This document shows positions 53,187-64,000 of a DNA stretch of 64,000 nt, in pieces (within the stretch, counting starts at the first letter, position 1; every line of letters begins with the position of its first letter). Source of the stretch: Corella eumyota (taxonomy: Eukaryota; Chordata; Ascidiacea; Phlebobranchia; Corellidae); the NCBI GenBank assembly GCA_963082875.1, contig OY720097.1, positions 15,260,501 to 15,324,500 on the forward strand, in the 5' to 3' direction. The notes beneath the pieces are model-generated. The model saw only the letters and a list, made by a program, of their open reading frames with translations. It was not told where the DNA came from and did not search any database. The position numbers and the translations under genes are program-made.

Positions 53187-55181
53187 TTAAAGACAAACAT
53201 GTTTTATTACTGTCTCGTTGCAAGGATCACACGTAACATTACAACACCACGAAAATGTACAGTTACATTTGCTAGATACTTGTCTTGTTAAACTTTCATG
53301 ACCCCTGCCACAGCACAGTGCATCGCAACTTGATGGCGAATTAGGATCGGGGTTACAAGTTCGACCAGCTGTGGCGCAAAATGCCGGAGATTTTCGTAAG
53401 TAAACCAGCTCTAACTTTTTAAGTTTATTTTTATTGTATCGCACTTTGGGCTTGAGTCTGGTCTTCCCGTGCTCTCTTATAACATGCACCTGTAAAGATA
53501 TATTTATCATAAGTGGTAGTATTTAACTGTTGGATTCTTGTCAAAAACGCTGTTGCTTACTAACAAGGCAAAAATAAGTTAGCCTAATCAAATTAAAAAC
53601 AATACAACGAACAAGACTGTTTACCTGGTTAGCCTTTCTGTATTTTGCTTTTAACCTTCTTCCAACAGAAGAAAATGGCTTTAGAGTTCGCCAACAAGTA
53701 CCTACGTTACATCCGCCCGAAAGTCCGTGACACTTGCATTTCAAAACCATTTCTTCAGAAACACTCTAAAAATAAATTTTATAGATAATTATGTCATTTT
53801 TTGTTGCCTGTAAAGAATAAGCAAAGTTGTAATTGAAAAAACAGTTCGTGGCCAAGTTTAAGGTAATAAAAAATCGTTGATTAATGAATACATTTAGCAT
53901 ACAATAGAAAGTTAGTTAAGCACGCACTAGAATTTGGTTTTGGCCTTTGCAAATAGTCACAAATTCTTTAACAAATTACTATTCCAAGTGTGTCATAATT
54001 TCCATTTTGGCCACTTTCTATTATCCAAGAGAGTAGACAGCTTACCCTCTTGAAATATCGATTTCTATAAATTGCTTTTTTGCGACTTGAAATTTGTTAC
54101 GATGACAAAGTGACGCAAATACCCATAGAAAAAATTTAAGAAGGGTTTTTTAAAAGTTGACACCATACTGAGCCTATGTAAATTAAATTACAATCTGAAG
54201 ATGTGCAGATTTTCATAATAAAAAGCCAATAAAATAACAACAGTTACAAACCTCTCTACCAAAACGATTGTTGTTTAGATTAATGCTGATTTCATTGTTC
54301 ACTCTTTTTCTCAGTTTCTTCCATCTCTTATTTTTCCAGTTCAATTTAATTTTTGGTTTTTCTTCTGCATCGACAAACATCATCGACATTTTCTTACCCC
54401 AGGCTATGTTATCGGAACAACCCTTCCATTCAAAATTTTTCGAGGGTGACATATTGAATTGTAGAGATTCGTCGCAGCCGCAGTTCTGTATCAAACCTGC
54501 GCTGCAATCTTTGGTGACCGAGTAAGCAACAGCTGCTGAGCTTAGAGCATACACAAATGCAGCTTCTTTAGTTCCAGACATTAGATCCTTGCCGAAAACG
54601 GATCGCTTTTGTCGCGAAGATCTTTTAAGCGGAATGGAACAATTCCAAGGGTCGTTTGCGAACTGGTTCTGACATTCCCAAACTGCCATGGAGGCACCAA
54701 AAGCGACCGAGTTCATTATAGAATGGTGACGACGACAAAGCTAGTAAATATATAAAACAACATTAAAATTATTAAATCTCTTTGTTGAAATATCAATAAT
54801 GGCACACTAACCTTTCTTTGATTTCTAGTAAAATACATTTTTCTGTTGCACATGTCCAAATAAAATGGTGATCGTTTGACTTCAGCAGTACCAGATGATA
54901 ATGTTTTACTTAGCGACCTGCGTTTAAAATATGTTAATCATTTTAAATTAAAAAAGGCATTACAAAAAGAGGTTTACAATATTAGCAACAGGCTTTAAGC
55001 CTAGATACAAGTTTATGACATTTTTTTAATTTAGAACTTACAGCCATTGTATTCCTGATGCTATACCAGCAAGGGCCAGATGCATAAAAAGCAAGAAATT
55101 AAATAATTTGTTGATGGCAATCGGAGAAAATGGTATTGCATTTGCCAAAAACACAACCGTATTTAAAACCTTTCTTATCAT
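53187..55181 (-). CDS. Wnt ligand, Wnt16-like
   Basis: Five exons, about 390 residues. The start (55181) opens a hydrophobic N-terminus ([20 protein letters not shown]) that would act as signal peptide. Wnt hallmarks follow: [45 protein letters not shown], and [18 protein letters not shown] containing the serine acylated by Porcupine. The Cys-rich C-terminus has [19 protein letters not shown] and ends [13 protein letters not shown]...SVTKDCSAG is closest by memory to Wnt16 (SGTKETAF...SVTRSCSAG); Wnt9 is the alternative. Secreted Wnts signal through Frizzled receptors. Odd points: a furin-type RQKRS site after the PWNC motif and a Lys/Arg/Trp-rich insert (about 20 residues) before the CKCHG exon. 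Confidence 0.93.
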
Positions 55182-57483
55182 TTTATTTTATATCGCCTTA
55201 TTTAACTAAGTTTCATACTTTTATATGCGAATTAAAAAATGTTCTAATCTTTCTGTAATCACAGTCAAAATAAAATCATGACTAATTTTTTTTTAGAAAC
55301 AAATTTTTAAGTATTTACAAAAAAAGTTATTTATTAGCACTTTTAAATATTTAACACTTTAGCTAAATGATTAGCACAGTCAGGATGATCCTATAAGCGC
55401 TTTCAATAATCTTTATTATTTTATCACCCGTTCTATTTCCGTGAATGGTAAAACTTAATCTAACAGGAATGGTGGTAAGAAAAAAATCTTTATCTGCAGA
55501 TTAACTCCCATAGTAGATATCATTTCTACAACCTCAATTTTAAATTTTTTAAAAAAAGTTGGATTATTACATTTCTAGTTTTTTAAACAATTTAAAGGGA
55601 CTTTTTTTCTATAGGTTGTACGACACCAAACCAAAAACTTTTAAATATGTAAAAATGCTTATTCAGCTGTCTTGGTATTGTTAGTCATCTGTACCTTACA
55701 CATTTTTTAAATAAGCTCATGTGTGATTGCTTTGCGCAGTATGCGGGAAAATGAGAAATTCCATTACTCTTGAAATGATGAGACTGCTTTTTGACCCTTT
55801 TATAAGCTGAAGTGCTCGTTACCTAAAGTATCCAGCAGGCAGGCATTGGTGCGCCGAGGGAGAACAACCTAAACTGTCAAAAATATCATATTCAGCGAAA
55901 GTTTAACTCTAAAGTGTTAGGCAACTGTTGCAATAGTAGAAAGCGCTACGAGGGCTCTTCAACGGTCTTCACTAGGTTATTTAGGCCCAAAATAAAATGC
56001 CTGTCATAACGCTATATTCAAAACACTTTATCGCCCTGCCCAAGCATGTGCTATTTCATCTCGTAAAGTGGTAAGTTAAACTGTCAATCGAATTGCGCTT
56101 GCGTGTGCTTTGGTCGGATAAACAAACAAACAACTTGCCACAACAAGGTTAAAAACAATAACTATTTTCATCCTTCTATTGATTGTGATACATGGTAGAT
56201 AAAACCAATTTCGTGTACAGAATGTATAAGATTTTCTGTGTAAAAATAAACGGGCGAAGTGTTAGCTTATATAACTGAACACGGCATTAAATTGCGTTGT
56301 GAGAAAATGTGGTGTTCATATTGATTTGATTTGTATGTGTTCATAATTGCTTTAGATCAATCAAAAATGAATAACCACTCCTATATATGATAACGTAAAA
56401 AATGTCTTATTAATTATGTATGATAAAAATAAGTCAAGAAATTCTATTAACGAAAAATTACGTGTTATTGTATATTCAGAGTTTTCAGTTTAACAAAGCA
56501 AATAAAGATATCAAGTCAATTGATAAAATAACCTTTATGTCCGGTTACTTTGTAACATTGAAAATGAATAGAAATATTTTAAAGGGCTCAGTTGAAGTTT
56601 ATTTAAAAACTGTTTGTTGTGATATGACATTAACTTTAAGACAGTAAAATATTTAAACTATTTTTAACTTTATTAAAGAAGACACATCTTACAACAGAAA
56701 AAATTTAGAAAACAATAAATTTGTTACAAATTTAAAAAAATTTTTGTTAAAAATCAAATTTTTTAAATGTTAAAAAAATAAATTGGGAAAAATGGCCTTA
56801 CATTTTAAAGTCGCTCACTAAACAAAGATTAACAATGCCTTGACACGTTTTTCAAATGTAGATTACTTCGCTTTGAATGAACATATTTTATCGATATTAA
56901 TGCGCAATGATAACAACCTTGGTAAAACATCTTTCGACACCGCTACAATTTAATTCAAGTAACATTTGAAAAATGGGAGGCCAACGTGGTAGAATAGCGA
57001 TTACAAAGTGAGACTGTTATTACTAAGTTATTTTGTTCTGTTAAGTATAAGATAACAAAAAAAGTAAGAATGTATCAGAGATAAATTTAGCTTTATCGGG
57101 AAGATTATTCAGAAAATAATATAAGCAAAAAAAGTTTAAATTTAATATCAAGTAAATTATGTAATTTTTGTCAGTTTGTTCACAATTAAATTATCAAATA
57201 AACGTCGTTATTGTATTATAAAATTGTGTAAACAAATAACAAAAATGTATATAAGCTATGGTAAATGTTAGTAGGTAGAGTTCACCGCATAACACAATAA
57301 TAAAATTATATAAATATTAATATTTAATATGTTGACCAAAGCAAAAATGACTCAATAAATTAAATAGCCTATAGATTGTTGTTAAAAATATATATTGTCT
57401 TTTGTATTGTTAATGTATGTCTTTTTCGAGTTTTTAGACATTCACATTGTTATAGTATTGTCCAATAAAAGCAGTGTATTTTT
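55182..57483. other. 2.3-kb divergent intergenic region
   Basis: Lies between the Wnt start (minus) and the small charged gene (plus), so it holds both promoters. Composition is more mixed at about 55700-56150 than elsewhere. No exon, RNA gene or repeat was recognised; the 75-codon frame at 56420-56647 has no exon-like context. Confidence 0.5.
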
Positions 57484-58660
57484 ATGTTAAAGTGCAATAG
57501 CAATGGAAATACCATGCCACGCAATGTAAAAGAAATGATAAGAGAAGCTAAGGAAGCGAACGTACGAGAAAAACGTAAACTTAGTCTTAAAATAGAAGGA
57601 AACGGGGGAATTAACGCCAACTACAGGTTCATAGCACTTAAAATCCTATTTGTTTTTGTGGTTTGTTATTGGTTTCTTGGCAACAGTATTATGTTATGCT
57701 AGTTGGGCATATTTCTACGTAAAAGAATATAGACTTACGGAATTTTATAGTCATTTAATAAACCGTGCGATATTAAAAATAGATGAAAAGCAAATATTAT
57801 AATAAAGACAATTTCAAAACCCAACTGATAAAACTAATTCATTATGTGTTGCGAGATTTCACAGTAATTTTATATGTGATTAGCTGCATATTTAAACTGC
57901 AACTTCAGCCTTAAAAAGTAAACTGTTTACCTTGTATTCCTTATTGTATAATTCCAGGATAAAAGCTAAAGAAACGGAAAAGGAATGCGTTTCAATTCGT
58001 CGCGAACTCGCCAAATCGTTGCTTGAGGAAGCTCGATATAGGAGAGAATCAATAACCGAAAAGAAAGAAGGCAAAAGGAGAACATCTCGTTCATCTTCTA
58101 TAGACGAAGACCCTACTAAAGAACTAAAAAAGAAACAAGATGAGATTAAAAAGAAGAAAAATGGAAAACTTTTAAGAAAAACAAAAGAAAACGATGAGAA
58201 AATTTCCAGCAAAGTTAAAGATTTTGTTTTAAAAATGAACATTAAAGAGGTACACATAGTTTTTTCGACAGAATACAAATTTTTAATTTTACTGTGATTA
58301 AATAAAATGTTTTTAAAAGGATTGCAATAAGAAGGTGGACACACTTACGATTGATCACGACAACAATACAGACGAGGAGGAGAAACAGGCATCTATCTTC
58401 TCCCAAACTCCAGAGGAGGCGTGGATGGCAGCAAGAAAAACAAGGTGTTATACAATTAGGAAATTTTTTAAATAAAACTTATTTTCTGTAACAAAAAATC
58501 TTATTAGTTGCTATATGTTTTTGGCTCTAATTAGTATATAACATTTCGATTTTATTTATATTTCCTATTTAGATATGTACGAACTCGAATTCTCAGGGAT
58601 TTTGAGATAGAACTTACTCCAAATCAAATATTTAACTCACATGAAAAGAAAAACGATTAG
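57484..58660 (+). CDS. unrecognised small charged protein
   Basis: Four exons (57484-57626, 57958-58249, 58320-58444, 58573-58660) join to exactly 216 codons, 215 residues; phases agree at every junction. The first ATG is at 57484; a second in-frame ATG at 57514 (MPRNVKEMIREAKEANVREK) has an acceptable context and would give 205 residues. The protein is dominated by Lys, Glu and Arg, with likely helical stretches (SIRRELAKSLLEEARYRRES; ELKKKQDEIKKKKNG), a Ser-rich patch (TSRSSSIDEDP, casein-kinase-like), an acidic patch (DNNTDEEEKQ) and a C-terminal YVRTRILRDFEIELTPNQIF. No signal peptide or membrane segment. I do not recognise the family. Nuclear or cytoskeletal roles fit the composition but are not shown. 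Confidence 0.7.
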
Positions 58661-59533
58661 CAAGTGTTACTGAAATTTCTATATTGATTTTACTGATATC
58701 AGTAACCCTAAATTCTTAACAAAAACATACTTTAGTGCCAGTTCCTAGAAACCAATAGTATTCTCAAGTTAAAACTACCTTTGTTTATTTACGTGACTAT
58801 TTTAAAGTATTTAATTTGCTATGCTTTCTATGGTACTCTTATCATACTGACATATATATTATAAACTTACTTTAACAACAAGGTTTTAATAGTGAAATAC
58901 AAAACTAAATATGCACAGGCATTTACAAAACTTTATATTTCCCTGGCGTGCTGAATTAAAATTCCTCGAGCTTAAGACAAACCTAGGGCACAGGTTTTAA
59001 AATAGTAAAAAAAGCAACTAGTTGGAACTGATTTATTTTGAACTTACAATGTTGTTGCCAATGTGTTATTTACCCAACAAAAATATATAAAATTGTACAT
59101 ATAATGTAGTTGTGTCAGTTTATAAGGATATACTAAAAGACAATTTTGGATTAACAATAATTAGACAAATTTTAGTATGATTATTAAGGTCAATATTTTC
59201 TCTTTTTTGGACAATTTTTTATCCTTATATTATCCACGTCGAATTATCAACGCTGTAGGCGCATCGTCGGTCTTGTAATGTGCTGCACAGCTACACGACA
59301 GGCAGTATTTAGTTGATAATCTATATGTATGTCATTAAAAACATTTTACAAAAGATATGTTATAAGGTATGGTGTTTTATACTTTTGAAAGCAACATCTA
59401 AAAACTTGTGATTTTGTACGCAACATATTACTCAATAAAATTTGTTTTTTTCCACTCTACGTTTAATCACACGCTTTGGTGATCGTCACTTGAATCTGTC
59501 AACATTTTTCTCCATCGCATTCTCTAAACACGA
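58661..59533. other. convergent 3' flanks, no gene seen
   Basis: Between the stop of the charged-protein gene and the stop of the protease. Mostly AT-rich, with a more mixed patch at about 59230-59310. No exon or repeat recognised. Confidence 0.5.
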
Positions 59534-61633
59534 TTAAAATCCTTTAAAAGTAATGTCGCGAGATGATGATAGAGAGCTTATCTCCAAAAGTCGACCTGTA
59601 AACGACGTAGAGCGTTTGGATCGACGTCCAATCATGCTTAACAAACTAGATTGATATCTTTGTAAACCCCTTGGGGAGTAGGCAATTAGGACTCGAACAA
59701 TCCAATTTTGATAGCTCAGAACGTTGGTGTAGACCCCGGGTCTTTTTGCTCGCCCGCAGCCGATTCCCCACGACACAATTCCCGCCGCGTGCCAAGTTCC
59801 GTCCGATGACTGACAAGCTAAAGGACCACCACTGTCTCCCTAAAACAACAAGCAAAATAAGTTATTCCAATTTCACAAAAAAATTGATGGAAAAGTCAAT
59901 TCTGGTATGTTTATAAACATTACAGGTTATTATTACCTTGCAACTGTCTTTCTGTCCGTAAAAATAATCTCCGCCACAAACATGAAATGGTGGTCGAAAT
60001 AAAGTTCCATACAATTTACGGCAAGTGTAAAAGTTGATGACCGGTATTTGCACCTCTTGTAAAGTTAACGGAAAACTGTCGCTCCGCTCGTCTGTACACA
60101 AAAACATCATGATTTTTTAATTCGAAAAATTCAAGAAATAAAAATTAAAAAAATTTCTAAATCAATAAAATAAAAATTTCAGTATTTAGTGGGAACAAAT
60201 AAAATTTAAGAGACTTACCCGTAGTACCCCAACCGGCAGTATAACACGAACCCCAACCGGGTCTAAGTAATCTTTCTCCGTTGGGCAAACAAATCGGTTT
60301 AACGTAAGCGTTAACGCGGTAAGGACGGGAAAGTTGTAGCAAGGCGATATCGTTTACAGTCGCCATTAACTCCTTGTTAAACTTAAATTCTACCAAAAAA
60401 ACAAGCGAGTTAAAACTAAAAAAACGGCACCTGAAATCTTCTAGTTTTTAGTAAAATCACAGTTTATCAAAGATGCCAAAATATTGCTATATAAAAGAGT
60501 GACTTTTATTATAACACTTACTTGGATGCGGGAAGAATCTGCGAACAGGACTAGTTTGCCAATATAACATATCTGAGGAGTTTGGTCGTCGGTCATGCAT
60601 ACCAGCAGTTACTATCCACTCACGTGGTATTCTTTTCGGAAAAGTACCTGGGGCCCTATTTAAAAATATATATTGATATAAGTTATAAATACTAAAAGGA
60701 TGTATTTATTATACTTTTATCCAATTAAATTTCTTTGACATGAACCACTAGGTTAAATTAATTATAATTAATTCAATATTTTATCTAAATTTTAATTTTT
60801 TGACTACTTTGGATTATCGAGGCAGTGAGCTGCTGTAAGAACCCATTCGTTAGTGATCAAAACTCCTCCACATTCGTGTGATTGTTTAGTTCGGTCGTTT
60901 GTTAATGGTGGGCCGGTTGTGGAAAAACTTACCTATAGAAAAAAACATTATAGTAAATTCTATATCATTCCATGCATAAACTCTACAAAGTAGAGCAAAT
61001 TATTAATGTATCATGTAGTTACTTTGAATGAAACGCCCATTTAAAAAAATTCCCTTAAAAAACGCATTTTATGAACATTACGGTTAACTTAATGCAACAA
61101 ATACCTTTATCAGTTACGTCAGCTAAGCCAGTTTAAGTTAAAAACAAGATTATAAAACTTAACCGCACAAAAGTAAGTGAGATTAAATCAAGTGACAAAG
61201 AGCGACTTTATCATGTGATGCAATTTAACTTGACGCCGTGTGATGTAAATAATATTATTTGCGTGGGAATTTTATGACAAGTGACGTCATTGATTATTTA
61301 GGCTATTAAAGTGACATCTGTATTTTTCAATGTGCAAGTCAAACTAAGAACTTATAAACATCGGAGAAACTTTAAAAAACATCGGGGAAACTTACGATCC
61401 ATGGCCAGGAATGAGCTGTCGCTTCCCGGCCTCCAACGATTCGAAGTTCGGCCGAAGTTAGTTTTCCGCATTCATCTAAAACATAAAATTAATATATATT
61501 TATTACCACAAACTCCAAAACAGGAAATCTATTTTTTGTTTAATAAAAAAAAAGATTCAAAGTAAATATTTATTACATTACCTGCAGAAGTTGTTGAGAT
61601 AAATAAGAGTAGAATAATAATATTTGATATCAT
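59534..61633 (-). CDS. secreted trypsin-like serine protease, acrosin-like
   Basis: Seven exons, about 325 residues. A clean signal peptide ([17 protein letters not shown]) at 61633 is followed by a short propeptide with a cysteine and the activation site LRIVGG. S1 family residues are complete: His in LTAAHC, Asp in NDIALLQL, Ser in GDSGGPL. Asp six residues before the serine (KDSCKGDSGG) predicts cleavage after Arg or Lys. [11 protein letters not shown] and [19 protein letters not shown] resemble acrosin (VAGWG; SWGVGCARAKRPGIYT). Ascidian sperm use an acrosin in fertilisation, so a gamete role is possible but inferred. After the catalytic domain is a basic, Ser-rich tail of about 60 residues ([15 protein letters not shown]...) without the CUB repeats reported for an ascidian acrosin. 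Confidence 0.9.
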
Positions 61634-63710
61634 TTCGATATTTAATGTTTATTCTTCTATATAGAAGACGTCAGGTGAATAATATACGAAATTCCGTTTT
61701 TAATTTTTAAAACATTCGTCTATAAAATTAAAATAAAAATGTATTTTTTAATATTTTATCTGCATAAACATATTTTTTCTATATCTCCCAAACTGCAAAC
61801 TTGTTTTATGGCTTTGACTACTAAAATAAGCTATGTTTTAAATGATATTTATATTTGAACGTGTATAGCTAAACTGCCTTGTAATGTTTTGTTCCTTCCA
61901 CGATCTAGTAATAACTAACATTTACTCTTAAAATAAACATGTTTAGGTTAGGTCCGGCAACACGTTTTATTTAAATACGTCTAGTTTATTTCCCCGTCAA
62001 AATAATTATATTTTATTTTAAATACAAATTCATAAACTTAAACTCAACTAGTCTCAATATAATTTTTTGTCGTATAAAAAAGGCTTGGTAGTCAGAGTAA
62101 AATTAACCTAGAATAGCAAGACAAAATTTGAAGTGGAATGCTTTTATTGCACCACAAGAGCGTGAAAAATATGGCCTGAAACGGATCTTTTAATTATCGC
62201 ATCGTGTGCGCAAACCTTTTTTGTCGAGTTTTTTCGAGTTTCTTTGCCGTTTCATTTTAGCATTTTAAATGTATATACTTTAATAATAATTCACAAAAAC
62301 GTTGTTAAAAATTAAATTTAAATATGCAATTTATAATATAAATGATGTAGGTTTAATTTAAGATAAAACATCGTACATCGCGTTTGTTTTCAGTTACAAT
62401 AATGAAGCCTTTTAGCATATTAGAAGTTTACCAAACCGTAAATATAATCTGCTTATCGTATATTAAAAACTTACCTACCTGCCTTCTATTTAAAAGGAAA
62501 TTTCTAAACCACGATATTCACGGAATGTCATGTATATTACAAACTTATACGCATATAATTCCGAATGGCATTTTAAGTAAGCTGTAATTATAGGAAGTCT
62601 ATCATTCTTATTTAGCGGGTAGGGGGTAAATGTGGTAAAGAAAAATACGTTTCTATGAGTCAAAACCAAAATGAGCTTGCATGTTTTTTTTAAAGACATT
62701 TTGCTGATTTTGAAATGACGATAAGCCATACGCGTAAACGTGATAATTTTTAGATTGATCTAATATTGTAATCTCAGGAAACTTGGGGCACTTTTACAGA
62801 ATGCCTCCTTAATCAAATTGCAATTAATAATTCTTATATTAAAATATTTCACAGTTCACATTGTGTAAGCCCATAATCAGGGATGTGTCAGGGAAACTAA
62901 ATATGGCTATTTTATAGAAAAAGGTGCTAATCAAAAGTCTAATTTTCTTAGAATTACAAAACTGAATTCCCCCTTTGCTATAAATAGCACGAACTTGTTG
63001 CTGTGGCGACATAGAACTTCGAATTAAACCAATTTAAACGGATTAAGCCAAATTACTACACAATTTTTGCAATTCTGTCAGTCAAAAACATCTCAAAATA
63101 TTAAAGGGTAACGAAAAGGTGAAATAAATATCACCAAAATGGCCGAAATTCTGCAGAAAAATTGTTACTGTTAATAGGAAATGAGATAAGATTGTCTGCG
63201 ACAATTTTAAAGGCTGCGTTGTTGGTGTGTTTAAAATAGTTGTAAGCAATGTTGTTAATGCATGTTTTATAGGTGCGGCAACACGATTTTTCGACTAAAA
63301 CCAGCTTTTAAATTTGTTGACAAAATTTTAATTTGTATTCGCACCGTCGAAAGTTGCCAAGTCATTCCAAAAACTTTGAAGACAATGAAAAAATATAATA
63401 TATTTAAATGTTTATATAAACCTCACAAGAAAAAATTAATCCACTTATATTTTTATAAAATGAAGTCACAAAAATATAATACAAACATCTTTTATAATTT
63501 TAAAATAAAAAAATTTCTGTCGATCACATTTTTTTGTAGGTTGCAGAATACGTGCAATTATCTAACAAGTTATTTTAAAAAGGGGTTTAAACACCTGCAC
63601 AACCAAGTTTTAATTATTATTGCGGTTTTGTTTAGGCTGCAAAATTTCCAAGTTCTAATAAATGTTGTAGTTGACAAAGGTTCATTTATTTTAAAAAAGT
63701 TTTACATTTT
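61634..63710. other. 2-kb region without convincing gene
   Basis: AT-rich flank upstream of the protease. Frames at 62384-62587 and 63262-63756 are open but low-complexity (Lys, Phe, Ile, Asn) and show no family resemblance, codon pattern or splice context. No RNA gene recognised. Confidence 0.45.
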
Positions 63711-63955
63711 CCAACACACATTAATATATTTTTTTAATATTAATTTTTTTTTATAATGGTCATCATTTTTATTTATTAGACAATTCTTTTTAGAAGTAAA
63801 TATTGTTCACTTTTAAACCAACGTTTTGTTCACTTTTAAACCAACGCACACATTATTATATTTTTTTAATATTAATTTTTTTTTATAATGGTCATCATTT
63901 TTATTTATTAGACAATTCTTTTTAAAAGTAAATATTGTTCACTTTTAAACCAACG
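63711..63955 (+). repeat. 132-bp tandem duplication
   Basis: Two near-identical copies; the landmark ATAATGGTCATCATTTTTAT occurs at 63753 and 63885. Each ends with GTTCACTTTTAAACCAACG, which is present three times (about 63805, 63829 and 63937), so the junction itself carries a small extra repeat. Very few differences separate the copies, so the duplication is recent. Confidence 0.85.
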
Positions 63956-64000
63956 TTTAAAAGCAAAATATTTAAGAAGATTGAAAAAAATATAATATGG

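Overview
The window looks like nuclear DNA from a tunicate, most likely a Ciona-type ascidian. It is AT-rich, the genes are split into many short exons by short AT-rich introns, genes are closely spaced, and the proteins are clear animal families (Wnt, CCT6, RNGTT, AGBL, SLC18B1, CCDC158, MGAT4). One gene pair has the layout of a tunicate operon. Assignments rest on reading spliced exons and comparing them with family sequences from memory; no search was run.

Layout. 1-7706 is a nested satellite: ~125-bp monomers, ~675-bp and ~790-bp higher-order units, and a hairpin minisatellite. 7707-9148 is AT-rich with no gene seen. Genes on the minus strand then follow: an MTUS/ATIP-like microtubule-binding coiled-coil protein (9149-13609), the SLC18B1-like transporter (14555-17197), CCDC158 (17959-24596) and the mRNA capping enzyme RNGTT (25397-29547, with a small inverted-repeat element in an intron). 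29899-30366 holds an orphan MGAT4-type exon between direct repeats. Two complete short MGAT4-like glycosyltransferase genes follow in tandem on the plus strand (30816-32124 and 32491-34037). Back on the minus strand, an unrecognised protein gene (34500-39719, with a tRNA-derived SINE in an intron) lies just downstream of a cytosolic carboxypeptidase of the AGBL2/3 type (40059-47881), in an operon-like layout. A small unrecognised single-exon gene (48422-48919, plus) diverges from AGBL across a short promoter with an RFX-type X-box. Then come CCT6 (49308-52356, minus; a heat-shock element lies upstream), a Wnt16-like Wnt gene (53187-55181, minus), a small highly charged protein gene (57484-58660, plus) and an acrosin-like trypsin-family protease (59534-61633, minus). 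The last 2.4 kb holds no convincing gene and ends in a 132-bp tandem duplication.

Theme. Several neighbours concern microtubules and cilia or sperm: MTUS-like, CCDC158, AGBL2/3 (tubulin deglutamylation family), CCT6 (tubulin folding) and an acrosin-like protease. Whether this clustering is more than chance cannot be judged from one window. The points most worth a second look are the truncated MGAT4 pair with its orphan exon, the AGBL operon and divergent promoter, and the hairpin minisatellite. No retroviral, Polinton-like or other virus-derived element was recognised.
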